Assembly (NCBI GenBank): GCA_039182865.1
Contig: JBCDBX010000111.1
Span: 1-5,481 of the forward strand
Direction: 5' to 3'
Source of the DNA: UBA1858 sp039182865
GTDB taxonomy: Bacteria; Pseudomonadota; Gammaproteobacteria; UBA4575
DNA: 5,481 nt
Position 1 is the first letter of the stretch. The number at the start of each line of letters is the position of its first letter. Below the pieces are notes generated by a model, which saw only the letters and a program-made list of their open reading frames with translations, was not told the DNA's origin and did no database searches. Position numbers and translations under genes: made by a program. Shown one piece after another: positions 5,219 to 5,481 of this stretch.

Positions 5219-5481
5219 ATAATAATCTTGCATTGCTTGTGTATTCTATAGCGAGCATCAAATAAAAATGGCTACTTTTTAGCGTGAAAGTGCGAATAAA
5301 TCTTTAATCATTGTGTCATTATATAAACTAATTGAAATAAGTATTTAAAAGAATAGGTTTAGTAACTCACTGTTTTGTTGATAGTCTGTTGCTAAGGGTT
5401 ATTTTTATCATGAGCATAGATATATTATTTCTATTCGTATACTGATGTACTGATTAATTAAGCTCTCAATGTATACGCAAC
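5219..5481. other. Non-coding stretch upstream of the oxidase promoter
   Basis: No credible gene was found: the only ATG with a purine-rich leader (5411) opens an 11-codon frame. CTATAGCG at 5246-5253 and GGCTACTTT at 5270-5278 recur from 2125-2154. The stretch 5331-5367 has a weak resemblance to the core of the long intergenic repeat. Confidence 0.45.

Noticed and set aside
5331..5367. Possible third copy of the long repeat (ATTGAAATA ... AGGTTTAGTAACT)
   Set aside because: Only short runs match the core of copies 1 and 2, and the left and right ends are absent. In AT-rich DNA this is too weak to call a repeat copy.
5411..5446. Short frame beginning ATGAGCATAGAT after AAGGG
   Set aside because: It stops after 11 codons, the AAGGG is too distant for a normal ribosome site, and nothing else supports translation.

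Overview
The window is AT-rich DNA from a Gram-negative bacterium, most likely a gammaproteobacterium. The grounds are a lipid A acyltransferase (LpxD), a lipobox lipoprotein, a Sec signal peptide on a flavin oxidase, and a CRP-like palindrome. The species cannot be fixed from the sequence. Genes stand alone with intergenic gaps of 180-410 bp and no operon. This looks like an accessory or loosely packed chromosomal region rather than a housekeeping cluster.

Layout, left to right. (1) 1-398, minus: the N-terminal part of an exported lipoprotein with the start of an M23 (LytM-like) peptidase domain, cut by the window edge. (2) 399-804: intergenic, with a CRP-like site at 485-500, repeat copy 1 (594-734) and two small hairpins. 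(3) 805-1848, minus: a complete lpxD outside its usual bamA-skp-lpxD-fabZ-lpxA setting, probably an extra paralogue. (4) 1849-2201: intergenic, with repeat copy 2 (1953-2105) and a perfect 12-bp-stem hairpin. (5) 2202-2552, minus: a small EutQ/DUF861-type cupin. (6) 2553-2733: a divergent promoter region with two identical 10-bp sites 41 bp apart and a 21-bp dyad. (7) 2734-3513, plus: a regulator with a GAF-like sensor and a LuxR/GerE HTH. (8) 3514-3697: a convergent gap. (9) 3698-5152, minus: an exported FAD-dependent amine oxidase with a good sigma70-type promoter. (10) 5219-5481: no gene seen.

Two points stand out. First, lpxD is bracketed by two direct copies (about 80% identical by hand alignment) of a ~140-150 bp repeat. 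The right end of the repeat resembles the 3' half of a CAU-anticodon tRNA; in copy 1 the anticodon, T-loop and CCA spacing match tRNA numbering exactly. Second, the cupin and the GAF-LuxR gene form a divergent pair sharing twin sites that sit near -45/-50 and -86/-91 of the predicted promoters, which suggests a small self-contained sensory module. No CRISPR array, transposase, integrase, rRNA or intact tRNA was seen.
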